A stretch of DNA of 64,000 nt from Morella rubra (lineage: Eukaryota; Streptophyta; Magnoliopsida; Fagales; Myricaceae), in NCBI GenBank assembly GCA_003952965.2, contig RXIC02000113.1, positions 1 through 64,000 on the forward strand. The letters run 5' to 3'. Positions 60,657 to 64,000 of this stretch are shown piece after piece. How positions within the stretch are numbered: position 1 is the stretch's first letter; the number at the start of each line of letters is the position of its first letter. Position numbers and translations under genes: made by a program. The notes below the pieces were generated by a model that had not been told where the DNA came from, ran no database searches, and saw only the letters and a list, made by a program, of their open reading frames with translations.

Positions 60657-63140
60657 ATGGAGGGATTTTTTATAAAAAAAAAGCCACGAAGTATGGAGTC
60701 GTCTAATACTCCTAATGTGGCTACCACTTCTAATGAGGATTCTAGTTCGAAAAGACCTCGCCCTTTGTTGAGTTCGGATGATATTATTTCTGACCCAGGG
60801 TTGCGTAAATCTATTGACTCGTATGATGCTAGGATTCAGGATCAAGTCCGTAGAGAGTACTTGACCAAAGGTCTTTTCAACCTCGTGGCCATGTTTTTCC
60901 CAAGAAGAAATTTGGGAAGGATTTGAGGGGTTTTAGGGAGGTGTGGTACAAAGATTATCCATGGTTAGAATATAGCGTATCAGAGGATGCAGCTTATTGT
61001 TTGTGGTGTTATCTATTTAGGCGACCTAAAGGAGCACAATCCGGGGGAGATGTGTTTATATCTAAGGGATTTGATAATTGGAAAAAGGCGCTGGAGAGAT
61101 TTAATGAACATGTTGGAAGACATGATAGTGCTCACAATGAAGCTAGACAAAAATGTGAAGCACTCATGAATCAGCGACAAAGTGTGTCACACATATTATC
61201 CGCACATGAGCACGAGCAAGAGAATGCTTATCGCATTCGATTAACAGCGGTTTTAGATTGCATTCGTTTTCTTTTGGGGCAAGGATTAGCTTTTCGTGGT
61301 CATGATGAGTCCGAGAGTTCATTGAGGCAAGGGCAATTTTCTGAGCTTTTGAAATGTACAGCTTACGTAAAAAAAAGGTTGTTAAGACAATTAATCTAAA
61401 TGCTCCTGGAAACAACCAAATGACTTCTCCAACTATTCAGAAGGAAATGGTGAATGCTTGTGCAGCGTTGACCACACTTGCTATTATTAAAGACATTGGG
61501 GATGGATTTTTTTCTCTTATGGTTGATGAGTCTCGAGATAATTCAGTGAAGGAGCAAATGACAGTGGTTTTGAGATATGTGAACAAAAGTGGACAGGTGA
61601 TTGAAAGGTTTCTTGGTGTGGAACATGTTACCTGACACTTGCTCACAATCTTTGAAAACTGCTATAGACAAATTGTTTGCAAGACACGGGTTATCAATAT
61701 CCAGATTGAGAGGTCAAGGGTATGATGGGGCATCAAACATGCGAGGCGAGTTCAATGGATTGAAGTCGCTCATTTTGAGTGAGAATCCTTCTGCTTTCTA
61801 TATCCATTGTTTTGCTCACCAACTTCAACTGGCTTATTGTAGCTATTGCAAAGAATAATTTACAAGTTGGTGATTTTTTTTAACTATGTTTCTATGATTG
61901 TAACTATGGTTGGAGCTTCTTGTAAAAGGAAAGATATTCTTCGGCAATCCCAACATGAGAAGATAGTGGAGCAGTTAGAGAATGGAGAGAAATCTAGTGG
62001 AAGGGGCAAAAATCAAGAAACCAGTCTCGCACGACCAGGTGATACTCCTTGATTACTATATCTCATTATAATACTTTAGACTATTTAGTTTTTTTTTCTT
62101 TGTTTATAGTTTTTAATTCCCATAATATTGTAGGTGATACTCGTTGGGGTTCACACCACATAACAATACTCCGTCTCTTCAGTATGTGGTCATCAGTATT
62201 GGAAGTGCTTGAAGGCATAAAAGAGGATGGTACTCTCTCAGAACAAAGATCCATGGCTATGAGTTTAATGGATAAGATGGAAACCTTTGAGTTTGTATTC
62301 ACTATGCATTTGTTGAGGAATATAATGGGAATTACTAGTGAATTGTCATTGGCATTACAACGAAAGGATCAAGACATTGTTAATGCTATGTCTTTGGTAA
62401 GAGTTGTGAAGACACGGTTGCAAGATTTGAGGGAGATGAGATGGGATGAATTTTTGGAAGAAGTGAAAACTTTTTGTGAGATAATGCCATCGTTGTGCCC
62501 AATATGGAAGACATTGTACCAACTCGTAGTTCGAGGCGTGGAGGGCAAACAATTACTTATTTCATCATTTTCGTGTGGAAGTGTTTTGCCAAGTTATTGA
62601 TTTGATTTCTCAGGAGATGGATAATCGTTTCACAGAAGCAAATACGGAACTTACTTCTTTGCATAGCATGTCTTGATCCAAAAACTCATTCTCAGCATTT
62701 GATCATACTAAGTTACGTCGTCTTGCTCAATTTTATCCAGAAGATTTCTCAGCAATTGAACTTATACTACTTAGAGATCAGCTTCAGACCTACATTCAAG
62801 ATGTTAGAAGCAATGATGATTTTTCTGAGATTCAAGATATTGGAGGTCTTGCTATGAAGATGGTTGAGACAAGAATATTGTATTTCCATTGGTTTATCGT
62901 CTTATTGAGTTGCATTGGTCTTACCGGTTGCGACTGCAACCGTTGAGAGAGTGTTTTCTGCAATGAAGATTATTAAACTGATTTGCGTAATAGGATGAAG
63001 ATGAATGGATGAATGATAGCATGGTAGTATACATCGAGAGGGAAATTTTTTAACTATTGAGAACGAAGTCATTTTACAACGTTTTCAGAAGATGAAGGCC
63101 CGTAGGATTCAATTACCATCTCTCAGTATTAGCAAATAGT
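60657..63140 (+). pseudogene. hAT transposase, ZMYM1/TTF zinc-finger type
   Basis: Starts ATG (MEGFFIKKKPR) after an untranslated leader with likely introns (donors near 59,912 and 60,117). TTF-type zinc finger 60,850-61,170 (REYLTKG, then WLEYSVSEDAAYCLWCYLF, FNEHVGRHDSAHNEA). DUF4371-like region, then the transposase core: FFSLMVDESRD and GQGYDGASNMRGEF carry the acidic catalytic positions, IHCFAHQLQLA follows. A 95-bp GT-AG intron lies at 62,039-62,133, with GTGATAC on both sides. The hAT dimerisation region is near 62,920-63,050 (LPVATATVERVFSAMK, NDSMVVYIERE). At least four one-base frame shifts (near 60,872, 61,372, 61,630 and 61,835), with more stops after 62,600. Similarity of the readable parts is so good that some shifts may be sequence errors. 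Confidence 0.85.
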
Positions 63141-63295
63141 TTAGTAAGTGTATTTCATTATTTTTTAATGTTTTTAGTTCTTAATTTGCGATATTGTAAT
63201 TTTAAGACACTTTTTACATTACGTGAAAATTTTTTTTTAGTAATTTTGCCTTAGATATTTGACTCCCCTTATTTTATATCCTAGATACGTCACTG

Positions 63296-64000
63296 GGTAC
63301 AACAAGAAGACATTTTTTTTGGTGTTATTCCTTTGCATTTAATTCCTTCTGTTTTGTTGCGGCATTATTTCTGTTTTAGACTTCCTTGAGACTTGGGTCG
63401 TTTTTTTAATGTTGAATGAAGTTTCATTGCTTAGAAAAAAAGAAAAGAAAGAAACGAGGTATACGCAAGGCTGTGCCAAAGAAACATACTTCAAATTCTT
63501 GTGGGTGCTTACCAATTCAATATTATTGCCAAATTCGAAAAGTATTGAGACGACTTTGCTGTTTTATCAAAATAATGTCCTTCAAATAAAAAATATTTCC
63601 GAAATAATATATTTTCATAGTTGGGAGGTGTCTTTCATGCCACAAAGCTATCATGTTGACAAGAAAAAGGAAAACGAAAAAAAAAAAAGAAAAAGAAATC
63701 ATGCTCTTCCTTAGGAAATAAGGCCCGCAAGATTCAGACCTGTGTCCATATTAATTTAATTCTGATTTACTTTTAATAGTATTTGTTTTGTACTGAACCG
63801 AAGCTTCTTCTACGCGAAGAAAAAGAAGACGAAGCTTCTTCTACTACTAATTTTATTACAACTAATTTTATCACTTGGAAAATACGAGGAATCGTCAAAT
63901 GTAATAAATCTGTAAATATTTAGTTTCTTTAAAATGTATAGACCGAGTGGTCCAAGACTCCGAGTCTCCGAGTCTCCAAGGGGCAAGTAGGGGATAGGAC
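63296..64000. other. Unassigned AT-rich end of the window
   Basis: No gene is supported. The 101-codon ORF at 63,409-63,714 ends in a purine-rich run and has no recognisable domain. GAAGCTTCTTCTAC is repeated at about 63,800 and 63,832 around a GAA-rich spacer. Confidence 0.4.

Larger units (their letters stand above)
59504..63295. mobile_element. Long hAT element with ZMYM/TTF-type transposase
   Basis: The left end CAGAGGCGGAGCCAGG pairs with the right end complement CAGTGACGTATCTAGGA. The 8-bp flanks GTCACATC and GGTACAAC agree at 5 of 8, so the right limit is less certain. The left subterminal 250 bp is GC-rich with two strong palindromes. One gene runs rightwards. The terminal sequence is of the same general type as the two short hAT elements at 39.3 and 40.7 kb (CAG.GGCGGA). 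Confidence 0.8.

Noticed and set aside
63409-63714. 101-codon ORF at the end of the window
   Set aside because: Lys/Glu-rich low complexity at the tail, no domain, no paralogue and no splice context.

Overview
This window looks like nuclear DNA of a eudicot plant, probably a woody one. The genes have introns, intergenic DNA is AT-rich, and nearly every module is either a cyclic nucleotide-gated channel (CNGC) paralogue or a plant-type transposon (MULE, hAT, LINE, SINE, MITE). I see no tRNA, rRNA or CRISPR. Species cannot be fixed from the sequence alone.

The backbone is a minus-strand tandem array of five CNGC copies, all apparently pseudogenes. CNGC-A runs from its start at 14,737 leftwards into a low-quality zone. 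CNGC-B is 31,490 to 18,023, CNGC-C 40,039 to 33,461, CNGC-D about 47,850 to 45,381 and CNGC-E 53,483 to 48,892. A, C and E are one subtype (alpha); B and D are another (beta). The order A-B then C-D, with matching introns and flanks, points to segmental duplication of an alpha+beta unit. Because the copies are so similar, the paralogue supplies the empty or occupied state for many transposon insertions, so several insertion boundaries can be set to the base.

Positions 1 to about 11,900 are anomalous: extremely AT-rich, T-skewed and without a convincing ORF. They still align collinearly with 34.7-37.1 kb, but with roughly 1.6 to 2 times the length, as if extra bases, mostly T and A, had been scattered through the sequence. 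This looks more like unpolished long-read sequence than evolved DNA.

Mobile elements, left to right: a LINE-derived insertion shared by CNGC-A and -C (12,987-13,748; 38,149-38,890); a Pack-MULE carrying PPR gene pieces (18,632-21,203); a MULE-type MITE (21,517-21,950); a 6.4 kb MuDR-type element with 550-bp TIRs and two convergent genes, a broken transposase and a GRF zinc-finger protein (22,799-29,167); a TIR element at about 36.5-37.2 kb; two related short hAT elements (39,266-39,882; 40,708-41,448); a small MITE (42,088-42,240); a FAR1-type MULE whose transposase core is deleted (42,250-45,351); a SINE (47,313-47,402); a LINE 3' fragment (about 48,436-48,748); a second Pack-MULE (56,298-59,279) holding a fragment of a conserved-looking gene; and a long hAT element with a ZMYM/TTF-type transposase gene (59,504-63,295).

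The genes do not form a pathway. The window is a decaying channel-gene array used repeatedly as a transposon target. The most unusual items are the insertion-stretched first 12 kb, the MuDR element with an accessory GRF gene reaching into its TIR, and two independent insertions about 20 bp apart in the same S6-coding exon of two paralogues.
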